Of a stretch of 10,022 nt of DNA, positions 1-7,520 are shown piece after piece. The notes beneath the pieces were generated by a model. The model searched no databases, was not told where the DNA came from, and saw only the letters and a list, made by a program, of their open reading frames with translations. Within the stretch, counting starts at the first letter, position 1, and each line of letters opens with the position of its first letter. Source of the stretch: Bacillota bacterium (GTDB lineage Bacteria > Bacillota > UBA4882 > UBA8346); contig DNPQ01000149.1 of the NCBI GenBank assembly GCA_003501335.1, positions 1 through 10,022 of the forward strand, given 5' to 3'. Both the position numbers and the translations under genes were made by a program.

Positions 1-28
1 CTTGATTTGCTCTTCCCTTTGAATTCAT
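1..28 (-). CDS. Possible start of a gene running off the left edge
   Basis: An ATG at 28 (minus strand) opens a reading frame starting MNSKGRANQ that leaves the window. It lies 17 bases after the stop codon of the laccase gene, and a plausible Shine-Dalgarno sequence (AAGGA) sits about 9 bases upstream. This would make it the next gene of the same transcript. Only nine codons are visible, so neither its function nor its reality can be judged. Confidence 0.3.
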
Positions 29-45
29 TTTAATATTTCCTTCAA

Positions 46-1577
46 TTAATCCAAAACATCGATCGGCCTCATCATGTCATAGTCTTCATGCTCAAGAAGA
101 TGGCAATGCCAAACATAGCGACCTGTATAAGGTTCAAAACGGACAATAATTCGTGTCACTTCTCCAGGAGTACTCCGAACCGTATCTTTCCATCCTCGTT
201 CATTGGGTTCGGGCAATATTGGCGGCCCGGTAAATTTAATTTTTTGGGTTTGATTGAAGACCTGAATGTCAAAAGGCTGCCTATTCAAAATTTGAAACTG
301 GATCAAATGCAAATGGATGGGATGGGCCGCAAATCCGGAATTGATTAAGTTCCAGATTTCGATCTTACCTAGTTTCGGCGTTTCCGTGACCGCCTCATCC
401 CACATCTTCCCGTTTAATAAAAATAACAACCGTCCATACTGATCTGTTTGTACCACCAGATTCATATTCCGTTCTACCTTGGCCAGGCATTCGGTGAGGG
501 GGAGCACCGGATAAAGGCTCTCTGGAATGTAGCTTCTGTCTTTACAAGGCAGTGGAAGGATTACCCGAAATTGCATAATTCGTCCGGTAGTCTCCGGATC
601 AACCGGCGTTCCGCTTGGGAAAGGACTCGGGGCGTCATTGAGCAAATCCAAATTCTTTTCGTTACACTTGGAAAAATCAATAATCACATCAGCCCGTTCT
701 GCTGGTGCCAAAATCAATTCATTGAGCTTCACGGGCGTTTCTAAAAAGCCACCATCCGTTCCAATCTGGTAAATGGGCAGTCCGGTTTCGATTTTCATTC
801 TATAAAACCGATGGTTGGACCCGTTTAATATCCTGAAACGGTATTTACGTGGTTCCACTGCTAAATAGGGCCAAACCTTTCCATTCACTAAAATAGTATC
901 ACCGTCTACTCCGGGAGTAATGGACGGATTAACGCCGGAAACCGGCGGTTGCGGTTGACTGGGATAGAACAGTACCCGTCCGAATTAAAGGAACGGTCTT
1001 GAATTAACAGTGGTATTTCATACTCGCCTTCAGGAAGATCCAATACTTTTTCAAACTTGTCACGAATCAAATAAAAACCCGCTAACCCCGCATAAACATT
1101 GAGCCGGGTGATTCCTAAAGCATGATCGTGATACCAAAGGGTTGCAGCATGCTGATGATTGGGGTAACAATACGTCTGATGGGCAAAAGAAGGTCCTGTT
1201 TCTTTATAATCTTTGGTAAACCAAGCTTCGGGGTACCCGTCACTTTCCGGCTTGACTTTGGCACCATGCAGATGTGTTACGGTACGGACTTCAGGAGCAT
1301 CCATGGCACCATGCAATGTTTTATCGACAGGGAGAAAGTGCTTGGCAGGAAGCTCATTTTGCCATTTGATCAATACTTTCTCGTCCTTCCATGCTTCGAT
1401 CACGGGACCGGGATAGGTTCCATTATATCCCCAGATTAATGTATCCGGAAGTTCACTATGAAGAGACTGGGTTGTTTGAATCATTTTGATTTCATAATAA
1501 GTTATTTGCTTATCTTGATATTTGGGTTTGAGAATTCCAGGTATAGGTAATTTATCTTTGAATTTTGTGAGGGGCAT
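46..1577 (-). pseudogene. cotA: CotA-type spore coat laccase (multicopper oxidase), interrupted by a frameshift
   Basis: The two reading frames 1577-906 and 888-46 together form one CotA-like multicopper oxidase of about 510 residues, close to the 513 of Bacillus subtilis CotA. CotA is an outer spore-coat laccase that oxidises phenolics and makes protective pigment. The N-terminal part has the first copper motifs HLHG (about 102-105) and WYHDHA (about 148-153). The C-terminal part has HPIHLHL and HCHLLEHEDYDMM, so every ligand of the type 1 and the type 2/3 copper centres is present. The frames separate near 973: after Asp-Gly the CotA-like continuation LFYPS is found one base out of frame, so one base is missing. 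The C-terminal frame opens at GTG 888 without a Shine-Dalgarno, so it is not an independent gene. The full start at 1577 has AGGAGGT at 1586-1592. It is either a recent pseudogene or a sequencing error. Confidence 0.88.
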
Positions 1578-1827
1578 TATCTAATACCTCCTTTTTATTT
1601 CAATATATGTCTATCACTTTGACAATGAAATGAATTTTTAAAAACTTATGATCGTATCGCAATAAAAAATGCAACAAGCTCCTATTTAAATCGATATGTT
1701 TCAAAGTCAAACGAGAGGAAACTTTACCTATCGGATAGTGATAATGGTTTAAAAAATAAATTTTAACGGTTACTGAATTGACTCTGCGATCTCCATGTCC
1801 TCTGTGGCTTTACGGGATGACATACGT
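1578..1827. other. Intergenic spacer upstream of cotA
   Basis: This AT-rich stretch has no credible gene on either strand. It holds the cotA ribosome site (AGGAGGT, 1586-1592), a short palindrome CTATCGGATAG at 1728-1738, and a 9-bp-period motif at 1782-1808 described separately. A CATATATT sequence at about 1602-1609 (minus) resembles the -10 box of sporulation sigma factors E/K, as expected for a coat gene, but no convincing -35 accompanies it. Confidence 0.5.
1782..1808 (-). repeat. Three degenerate 9-bp units, consensus NNCRYRGAG
   Basis: Read on the minus strand, three consecutive 9-mers (GCCACAGAG, GACATGGAG, ATCGCAGAG) share C at position 3 and GAG at positions 7-9. The pattern resembles the CACAGAG-type intergenic repeats I recall from many unrelated bacterial genomes. 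It lies between the lysR terminator and cotA and does not code. Confidence 0.45.
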
Positions 1828-1861
1828 AAAAAACCCAGCTCTTCCTATACGGTAGCGGGTT
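1828..1861 (-). terminator. Intrinsic terminator of the lysR gene
   Basis: On the minus strand AACCCGCT and AGCTGGGTT form a stem (5 bp, a one-base bulge, then 3 bp) followed by a run of six T (TTTTTT, complement of 1828-1833). It lies about 80 bases past the lysR stop codon in the matching orientation. Confidence 0.75.
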
Positions 1862-1942
1862 GAAATTTCTTTAAACAATAAAATTATAACATCTTTTTAG
1901 CGACGAAAGGTGCCTAAAAAGTGCGAAAGTGTACCAAAATGC

Positions 1943-2812
1943 TTACAGTATACAACTGTCAATCAATTGACGTATCGGATCCGTTAGATATTTATTACAA
2001 TGATAAATAATATTGAACTTGCGTTTAAATTCAATTCCATCGATTTTTAAAATGTAAAGTTCTCCGGCTGCCGTTTCCTTGCCGACCAACATCCGGGAAA
2101 TTACTGTAACCCCAATTCCAGCAGCGACGGCATTTTTAATACCTTCTGCGTTATTACAGACCCAATTAGCAGCCCAGGAAATGCCATTGGCGTTCATAAC
2201 ACTGACGAACAATTCCCTGGTGCCGCTGCCTTCCTCTCGAATAATAAAATCCAGATTCGCAAGTTCTTTTTTCCCAATGACCTTCCTTCCGTAGAAAGGA
2301 TGCGATTTTCCACAGACCAGCACCAATTCGTCATCCATAAAAGGAGTGGTCACAATCTTCGGATGGTGAACATTTCCTTCCACCAACCCCAAGTCAAGAT
2401 CGTTTTTCAAAATCTGATTCTCAATAATACTGGTGTTGTCAACCACTGCTTCGATCCGGATATCCGGTTGAATCCGGTTGAAATTTTGGGTGATGATACT
2501 AAGCAGACAAGTTCCTATCGTTACGCTTGCGCCTACATGGATCGTATGCATAATACCCGAACCCCGCAGTCTATCTTCCATATCATGAAAGGAAAACAAG
2601 ATATGTCTGGCATAATCTTGCAATAAACGGCCGGTCTCGGTAATATAAAGCTTTTTTGAGAAGCGTTCAAAGAGGCGGACGCCATATTCTTTTTCGATAT
2701 CGGCTATCACCTGGCTGGCCGATGGCTGCGAAATATGAAGTTGTTCCGCAGCTGCCGTAATGCTGTTCGTGTCGCAAACAGCGGAAAATACCTCTAAATC
2801 ACGGAGAGTCAT
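1943..2812 (-). CDS. LysR-family transcriptional regulator, CysL/YeiE-like
   Basis: This is a LysR-type regulator of 289 residues, the normal family length. The N-terminal winged helix-turn-helix is clear (LRDLEVFSAV..SITAAAEQLHISQPSASQVIADIEKEYGVRLFER, about residues 3-50), followed by the linker helix and the effector-binding domain (from about 90; IREEGSGTRE near 190 is typical). The ATG at 2812 is preferred because GGAG stands 8 bases before it; the upstream ATG at 2830, which would add six residues, has no ribosome site. The gene diverges from a yeiH-type exporter, the same arrangement as yeiE-yeiH in enterobacteria, so it most likely controls that operon and itself. CysL and YeiE respond to sulfur metabolism; that this protein senses a sulfur compound is inference. 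Confidence 0.9.
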   Translation of the reverse strand: MTLRDLEVFSAVCDTNSITAAAEQLHISQPSASQVIADIEKEYGVRLFERFSKKLYITETGRLLQDYARHILFSFHDMEDRLRGSGIMHTIHVGASVTIGTCLLSIITQNFNRIQPDIRIEAVVDNTSIIENQILKNDLDLGLVEGNVHHPKIVTTPFMDDELVLVCGKSHPFYGRKVIGKKELANLDFIIREEGSGTRELFVSVMNANGISWAANWVCNNAEGIKNAVAAGIGVTVISRMLVGKETAAGELYILKIDGIEFKRKFNIIYHCNKYLTDPIRQLIDSCIL

Positions 2813-2830
2813 ATCATCATCTCCATTCAT

Positions 2831-2935
2831 AGTCTTTTACTTATATTGTTCATAGATATAATAGTATTTTACATATAACTACTTACAAGCTATTATAAGC
2901 ACTATGAGTTAATAAATGCAACAAGGAGACGAAAC
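2831..2935. promoter_or_regulatory. Divergent lysR / yeiH promoter-operator region
   Basis: The spacer between the divergent genes is very AT-rich. An exact TATAAT stands at 2857-2862 (plus strand) and a second possible -10, TATTAT, at 2891-2896; neither has a good -35, as expected for an activated promoter. An interrupted dyad CTTA-N10-TAAG at 2882-2899 is a candidate binding site of the LysR-type regulator. The yeiH ribosome site AAGGAG lies at the right end. Confidence 0.5.
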
Positions 2936-3958
2936 ATGGAATTACAAACCAACCAAACTACCAACCAAACAAGCAATACCTTTGCGGGAGTCCTCATTTT
3001 AGTCATGATCCTCGGCTATATCGCCATACTTCTTTCCGGCCTGCCGGGCCTTAAAGTTGCCGGCCCGATGATTATCGGCATTTTACTGGGGTTAATTCTA
3101 ACGTTGATCTTCCGTCCCAAAGCAACCTGGAACCCGGGACTTGATTTCTCGGCTAAGTATTATCTGCGGGCAGGCATTATTCTGATGGGTTTCCGCCTTA
3201 ATATTATGGACATCCTACATGGTGGCGCCAACATTCTAATCGCGGACGCTGTCATGATCAGTTTCATCCTCTGTGTAATGTTTTTCCTAAGCCGTAAGCT
3301 TGGCGTGGATAAAGAAACGGGTTTTCTTGTTTCCGTAGGGACTGCTATCTGTGGGGCTGCAGCCATTATGGCGGCAGCAAGTATCAACAAGGCCAGTAAG
3401 GCTAAACAGGGCGTTAGTGTATCTATCGTTGCGATCCTGGGGACGGTGTTCGCCACTTGTTACATATTCCTTACTCCACTGCTTTTGCATCACATGAATC
3501 TTCACCAACTCAGTGGAATGATGGGTGTGTCCCTGGAGGAAATCGCCCATGTAGTGGCGGCAGGTTCCGTCCTGCCTGCATCATACGCCAGCAACGCGCT
3601 GATCACAAAGCTCGGGCGGGTCATTCTATTAGTACCCGTCATTGTGGTATTAGATCTAATCATTAATGCAGAAGAACGCAAAAAGACCGGCGGCCGTGTG
3701 AAGGTACAGTTTCCCCTTTTTGTACTGGGTTTTTTAGGGGTTAGCATTCTCAACTCCTTGGGAATCATTCCCAAGGCAGTGGTCAGCGTACTCCTTTATG
3801 TAAGTCAATGGCTGCTTGCTGCCTCCATGATCGCTATCGGTCTCAATCTTAAAATCAACGATTTTCGCAAAGAAGGAATTCGACCGATTGTGCTCGGCAT
3901 CGTCGGCTTCGCAGGTATCTTTATTCTGACACCGCTGTTTTTGTTTCTTTTCAAATGA
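2936..3958 (+). CDS. yeiH: YeiH-family membrane protein, putative sulfate/sulfite exporter
   Basis: A 340-residue integral membrane protein of the YeiH/YadS family (UPF0324, PF03601). About ten hydrophobic helices run from residue 17 to the C-terminus. The family signature GTAICGAAAIMAAA lies near residues 138-151, and a second conserved patch, HVVAAGSVLPASYASNALITKLGR, near 205-228. The first 15 residues are polar and rich in Asn, Gln and Thr. The start has AAGGAG about 7 bases upstream. E. coli YeiH is about 349 residues and is annotated as a putative sulfate exporter; the substrate is unproven for most members. It is the first gene of a plus-strand unit with the PyrK- and PyrD-like genes, with 76 bases and no terminator before the next gene, so it may export a product or by-product of that enzyme. 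Confidence 0.9.
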   Translation: MELQTNQTTNQTSNTFAGVLILVMILGYIAILLSGLPGLKVAGPMIIGILLGLILTLIFRPKATWNPGLDFSAKYYLRAGIILMGFRLNIMDILHGGANILIADAVMISFILCVMFFLSRKLGVDKETGFLVSVGTAICGAAAIMAAASINKASKAKQGVSVSIVAILGTVFATCYIFLTPLLLHHMNLHQLSGMMGVSLEEIAHVVAAGSVLPASYASNALITKLGRVILLVPVIVVLDLIINAEERKKTGGRVKVQFPLFVLGFLGVSILNSLGIIPKAVVSVLLYVSQWLLAASMIAIGLNLKINDFRKEGIRPIVLGIVGFAGIFILTPLFLFLFK

Positions 3959-4034
3959 TTGGGCTTCAAAAGTATTTTGTCTCATACGGCCATTGAAGTT
4001 AGAAGATAACCGTAAACATCAGGGAGGCTTTTAA

Positions 4035-4805
4035 ATGACTATGATTCAAGGTTCATTCCCGATCGTTAAAATCAGTTTACTGGCGGAAAAACTTTATGAT
4101 TTGTATGTACGCTGTCCTGTAATTGCTAATACGGCTAAAGCCGGACAGTTTATCCTGATTCGCGTGGAAGGCTTTCCACTCCGGCGGCCGATTGCCGTCT
4201 GCGAAGCCGACCGGAACAGTGGTATTCTCCGTTTGGTTTTCGGCATTCGTGGCGACGGTACCAAAAAACTTAGTCAAATTGGCGAAGGTGATTGGATTGA
4301 TCTGCTGGGACCCTTGGGCAATGGATTTGAATTACTGCCCGGCAAGAAAGCTGTATTTGTCGGTGGCGGCTTAGGCGTACCGCCGCTATTGGAGGCAGCA
4401 AAAAGCTACGGCTCCAATGCCGAAGCAATTCTGGGTTTTCAAACGGATAGTCAAGTTGCCTTACGGGATGATTTTCAAAATCATGGTGTCAATGCCACGG
4501 TGATGACCGATGATGGTAGTCAGGGCCGGAAAGGCCTTGTTACCGATTCCTTGGAAGAACTTCTAGCCCGGCGGCATCCCGATATACTTTATGCCTGCGG
4601 GCCCCTCCCCATGCTGAAAGCAGTGGCGTCCATCGCCGCTCGTGAAAAGATTCGCTGTCAGGTGTTGATGGAAGAAAAAATGGGTTGTGGTGTGGGAGCC
4701 TGTCATGTCTGCGTCTGCAGAACAAAACGGCCAGAGGGTGGCACGGTTCAATCACGCGTCTGTTCCGACGGGCCGGTTTTCGAAGCAGAAAGGGTGGTGT
4801 TTTAA
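4035..4805 (+). CDS. pyrK: PyrK-type electron-transfer subunit (FAD, [2Fe-2S], NAD(P)-binding)
   Basis: A 256-residue protein matching PyrK, the subunit that passes electrons between NAD(P) and the FMN protein of class 1B dihydroorotate dehydrogenases. The FAD-domain motif LRRPIAV lies at about 49-55, the nucleotide-binding motif GGGLGVPP at 110-117, and ACGPLPML follows near 198. The C-terminal [2Fe-2S] site is complete: Cys218, Cys223, Cys226 and Cys243 (C-x4-C-x2-C-x16-C). The start at 4035 has AGGGAGG 7 bases upstream. Its stop codon directly abuts the ATG of the PyrD-like gene (TTTTAAATG), so the two are translationally coupled and probably form one complex. All cofactor motifs are normal, unlike the active site of the partner, so the real electron donor or acceptor reaction may not be dihydroorotate oxidation. 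Confidence 0.9.
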   Translation: MTMIQGSFPIVKISLLAEKLYDLYVRCPVIANTAKAGQFILIRVEGFPLRRPIAVCEADRNSGILRLVFGIRGDGTKKLSQIGEGDWIDLLGPLGNGFELLPGKKAVFVGGGLGVPPLLEAAKSYGSNAEAILGFQTDSQVALRDDFQNHGVNATVMTDDGSQGRKGLVTDSLEELLARRHPDILYACGPLPMLKAVASIAAREKIRCQVLMEEKMGCGVGACHVCVCRTKRPEGGTVQSRVCSDGPVFEAERVVF

Positions 4806-5720
4806 ATGCCGGATTTAAAAGTAAATATAGCAGGTGTGGAGTTCAAAAACCCAGTGATTATAGCTAGCGGATTTTTCGGATACGGTAAAGAATATGAACG
4901 TTTTTATCCCCTGAGCCAACTGGGCGGTGTGACACTCAACGGTACCACACCGGTCCCAAAGGATGGCAGCCCAACACCGCGGATCGCGGAAACGCCGGCA
5001 GGCGTGTTAAGTAATACCGGCATGCCCAATCCTGGCCTTGAAATATTGCTACATGAGGCACTTCCACAGCTTAACGGCAGTGGAACGGTGGTGATCGCCA
5101 ATGTGGCAGCAGGAACAGCCGACGATTTCGCCCGGATAGCCGGGCTCGTCTCAGAAAGCTGTGCAGATATGATCGAGATTAATCTAGCGGCAGCCAATAT
5201 AGAAAATAGCGGCCTTTCTTTTGGAGTAGATGCCAAAAGCGTTGAGTCCGTCGTCAAAAAGGTCCGGATAGCTTGTACAAAAAGCCTTATCGTCAAGCTG
5301 CCGCCGCATCTGACACAGATTCCCGATCTTGCCAAAGCGGCAGAAGCAGAAGGAGCCGATGCTGTTTCACTGATTGGTACTGTTTTCGGCATGCGAATCG
5401 ACATCCAAACAAGGCATCCGCTTCTTAAATCCAATACCGGAGGCCTATCGGGCCGGGCTATCTTCCCTCTCGCTTTGCGCATGGTCTGGCAGGCGGCCAA
5501 TGCCGTAAAAATACCGGTAATTGGCATCGGCGGCATCAGCAGATGGCAGGATGCCGCTGAAATGTTGCTTGCCGGCGCTAAAGCCGTGGAAGTAGGATCC
5601 GCTCTCTTTTCCGATCCTTTCGCACCGATTCAGATCATTGACGGAATTTCCAATTACCTCAGCGATAACAATCTAAGGAGCATTTCCGACCTCTCCGGCC
5701 GGGTAGAATGCTGGAAGTAA
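4806..5720 (+). CDS. PyrD-like FMN oxidoreductase with altered substrate site
   Basis: A 304-residue TIM-barrel flavoprotein of the class 1B dihydroorotate dehydrogenase family. The FMN frame is kept: ASGFFGYGKEYERFYP (20-35), TPRIAET (57-63), Lys164 in VKLPP, TGGLSG (211-216), GIGGI (240-244) and AVEVGSALF (260-268). Against B. subtilis PyrD and Lactococcus enzymes as I remember them, residues contacting orotate are replaced: the active-site Lys by Asn45 (LNGTT for IKATT), the first Asn of NxxGxxNxG by Ser69, the catalytic Cys of NxSCPN by Ala129 (NLAAAN), and the Asn of INT by Gly191. Asn126 and Asn131 remain. The reading frame is intact, so this looks like a changed function and not decay. 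It abuts pyrK without a gap, and a ribosome site (AAAGGGTGG) lies within the end of pyrK. The substrate is unknown; the usual automatic name 'dihydroorotate dehydrogenase' is probably wrong. Confidence 0.87.
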   Translation: MPDLKVNIAGVEFKNPVIIASGFFGYGKEYERFYPLSQLGGVTLNGTTPVPKDGSPTPRIAETPAGVLSNTGMPNPGLEILLHEALPQLNGSGTVVIANVAAGTADDFARIAGLVSESCADMIEINLAAANIENSGLSFGVDAKSVESVVKKVRIACTKSLIVKLPPHLTQIPDLAKAAEAEGADAVSLIGTVFGMRIDIQTRHPLLKSNTGGLSGRAIFPLALRMVWQAANAVKIPVIGIGGISRWQDAAEMLLAGAKAVEVGSALFSDPFAPIQIIDGISNYLSDNNLRSISDLSGRVECWK

Positions 5721-5781
5721 AATTGGGGCGGCAACTTAATCCGTAGGGTAACCGTCGAATCCTTAAACAAAGCTTCCTCTG

Positions 5782-5830
5782 ATTCATTCCGGGCTAACTA
5801 AATTGCTTAACCCGGAATGAATTTATTAAG
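5782..5830 (+). terminator. Terminator of the yeiH-pyrK-pyrD unit
   Basis: A perfect 12-bp inverted repeat, ATTCATTCCGGG (5782-5793) and CCCGGAATGAAT (5811-5822), lies 61 bases after the PyrD-like stop codon, followed by the short T-rich tail TTATTAA. The T-run is poor, but stem and position fit the end of the plus-strand operon. Confidence 0.7.
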
Positions 5831-5901
5831 GATAAACCGTCACTCTTTATTGATTAGACTGGCAAATGAAGTATAATTTTAAAAATTCAAATGCGATAAA
5901 A

Positions 5902-6093
5902 TCACCCATCATAAAATAAGACACCAAAGTCATCACGCCCAACTCGCAAGGTTACGCTGACTCCAGTGCCTAAACATAAAAACGATTTCAAATGATTCAC
6001 TTTAAAGGGGAACTCCCCACCACCGGCTAAGGTGCTAAAAAACGCAGGATTTGAATCCCCATTGTTTCCACAATCATTCGACCAAAACAACAT
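5902..6093 (-). CDS. Small ORF of unknown function behind the HAD gene
   Basis: A possible 63-residue protein whose ATG (6093) lies inside the last codons of the HAD phosphatase gene, with GGGAG 7 bases upstream. The overlap and ribosome site suggest coupling to the deoR-HAD transcript. The sequence is rich in Gly, Phe and Val, with a strand-like pattern toward the end (SVTLRV, GVLFYDG), and has no signal peptide or motif that I recognise. It could also be a chance frame in an otherwise non-coding spacer, since nothing else supports it. Confidence 0.3.
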   Translation of the reverse strand: MLFWSNDCGNNGDSNPAFFSTLAGGGEFPFKVNHLKSFLCLGTGVSVTLRVGRDDFGVLFYDG

Positions 6094-6700
6094 CCTTAAT
6101 CTCCCGAGGACTGGTAAACCGGTACTTGGAGCCTGGTAATTTGCCGCATCCAGAACCCCACACCGCTAGCCCGAAATCAACTCCGGCACCCCGGGCAGCC
6201 AATAAATCATTGAGCGTGTCTCCAATATAAATCGTCCGCTGCGGATGGACCTGGGCCACTTCCACAAATTTCAAAATCGGTTCCGGATCCGGTTTCGGCT
6301 TCAGGACATCATCGGAGCACACTGCATACGGAAAATACTTACCAAGCTGAAAAAGACCTAAGTCTTTATTCAATTCTTGCCCCGTTCGCGAAGTTACGAT
6401 TCCCGTCTTAAGCCCCCGATGGATGAGTTCCTGGAGTACCACATCAATATCTTCAAAAACCTTGACTAAATGATAATAATCCTTTATATAACGATTCCAA
6501 CGTTCATTAGCGGCCTCGGCATTTTTAACCCCTAATCGCCGCAAAGACTCAACCCCTGTCAAGCCCATGACAAACGATAACTCTTGCACAGGATAAAGGG
6601 TCGAAGTTTCTTCCCAAAGCAGCTTTTGCAAAGATAACAGCGTGGCCTTTTCCGTATCCAGTAAAGTGCCGTCAACATCAAAAATCACACATTCATACAT
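6074..6700 (-). CDS. HAD-superfamily phosphatase (phosphoglycolate phosphatase / PpaX type)
   Basis: A 208-residue subfamily IA haloacid dehalogenase-like hydrolase. Motif I is DVDGT with nucleophile Asp8 and acid Asp10; motif II is Thr103 in GIVTSR; motif III is Lys134 or Lys136 in LKPKPDP; motif IV is GDTLND at 160-165. The helical cap sits between residues 15 and 85. Members usually remove phosphate from small phosphorylated metabolites; the exact substrate cannot be read from the sequence. Its ATG overlaps the last 8 bases of the deoR-type gene (AATGTATGA), so the two are translationally coupled. With a sugar-phosphate-type repressor upstream, a phosphosugar or phosphoglycolate-like substrate is likely. 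Confidence 0.87.
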   Translation of the reverse strand: MYECVIFDVDGTLLDTEKATLLSLQKLLWEETSTLYPVQELSFVMGLTGVESLRRLGVKNAEAANERWNRYIKDYYHLVKVFEDIDVVLQELIHRGLKTGIVTSRTGQELNKDLGLFQLGKYFPYAVCSDDVLKPKPDPEPILKFVEVAQVHPQRTIYIGDTLNDLLAARGAGVDFGLAVWGSGCGKLPGSKYRFTSPREIKDVVLVE

Positions 6701-7475
6701 TAGCGTCCTCTGGCTGGGGTAATATGATCAATTGAACTCCCGCATTTTCTATCTTGTCCTGTAATTCCGGCGATGGCGCCCGATCCGTAATCATCATGTC
6801 GATGGACTCAAAATCCAATACCTTAAAAAAAGAACACTTGTCAAACTTGGTGTGATCCAGAATCAAAATCACTTGTTCCGCCCGTTTGGTTAATTCCCGT
6901 TTCAGATGAACATCATCTTCATGATAATAATAAATGCCTTCCTGGTTCATACCGACTGCACTCAAAAAAACTTTGGTAAACCGGTAATCCGCTAGCTTTC
7001 GAAGAGCGTCATAACTCATCATATGGCGGGTTTCACAGGAAATCAGGCCACCCAAAAGATAGGTCTGAATCCTTTCATTCTCCATGAGCAACCACGCATT
7101 ATCCAGAGATTGGGTAACCACTTTGAGCGATTTGACATGCAGATGAGGGATCATACACTTCACTGTAGTGGAAACATCCAAATAGATGAGTTCATTATCC
7201 TGAATATAAGTGGCGGCACACTCAGCCAGCCTTTGTTTCACTTCCAATTCGTTGTTTTGACGTTCTACATAGTGATGAAATTTCTGAACGAATTTAGGAA
7301 GTGCAATACCACCGTGAGTCCGGACTACGGCACCCTGCTCCGTCAATTTAACGATATCTCTGCGGGCAGTATCCCGGGAAACCTGAAAGATATCGCAAAT
7401 ATCGTTAACAGTCATTGACTCGCTTTTTTCCAAGCGCTCCAGAATCCGGTACAGTCTTTCTTCCTGATAAATAAT
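6693..7475 (-). CDS. DeoR-family transcriptional regulator, apparent AUU start
   Basis: A DeoR-type repressor of about 260 residues: N-terminal helix-turn-helix (MTVNDICDIFQVSRDTARRD) with THGG just after it, then the DeoR C-terminal sensor domain (LDVSTTVKC, VVTQSLDNA, LLGGLI, LSAVGMNQEGI, LDHTKFDK, MMITD), which normally binds a phosphorylated sugar. The first usual start codon in frame is TTG at 7433, but it would remove the conserved family beginning YQEERLYRILERL, which is in frame upstream. No ATG, GTG or TTG exists there; the in-frame stop TGA at 7481-7479 closes the frame. GGAGG at 7486-7482 points instead to ATT at 7475 (6-base spacing) or 7472 (9-base spacing), giving M(I)YQEERL. 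An AUU start, rare and known from infC, is the simplest reading; a sequence error is the alternative. It overlaps the HAD gene by 8 bases. Confidence 0.85.
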   Translation of the reverse strand: MIYQEERLYRILERLEKSESMTVNDICDIFQVSRDTARRDIVKLTEQGAVVRTHGGIALPKFVQKFHHYVERQNNELEVKQRLAECAATYIQDNELIYLDVSTTVKCMIPHLHVKSLKVVTQSLDNAWLLMENERIQTYLLGGLISCETRHMMSYDALRKLADYRFTKVFLSAVGMNQEGIYYYHEDDVHLKRELTKRAEQVILILDHTKFDKCSFFKVLDFESIDMMITDRAPSPELQDKIENAGVQLIILPQPEDANV

Positions 7476-7491
7476 CGCTCACCTCCATTTC

Positions 7492-7520
7492 ATTATAAGT
7501 AATTATCGTCATCAATTCAA
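7492..7520 (-). promoter_or_regulatory. Sigma-A promoter of the deoR-HAD operon
   Basis: On the minus strand TTGAAT (7520-7515) and TATAAT (7497-7492) are separated by exactly 17 bases. Transcription should begin near 7485, almost inside the GGAGG ribosome site at 7486-7482, leaving a leader of only about 10-13 bases. Two direct repeats TAAGTAAT (plus-strand reading) at 7496-7503 and 7528-7535, 32 bases apart, straddle the promoter and are candidate DeoR operators. Confidence 0.7.

Noticed and set aside
1600..1609. A CATATATT sequence resembling a sporulation sigma E/K -10 box before cotA
   Set aside because: Biologically attractive, but no convincing -35 is found at the right distance and such a string is common in AT-rich DNA.
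4904..5536. A 210-codon minus-strand ORF opposite the PyrD-like gene
   Set aside because: It is a mirror frame of a well-conserved flavoprotein gene and has no recognisable domain.
6030..6062. A tRNA T-arm-like string (GGATTCAAATCC on the minus strand)
   Set aside because: The flanks do not fold into an acceptor or other tRNA arms and no CCA follows; the match is too short.
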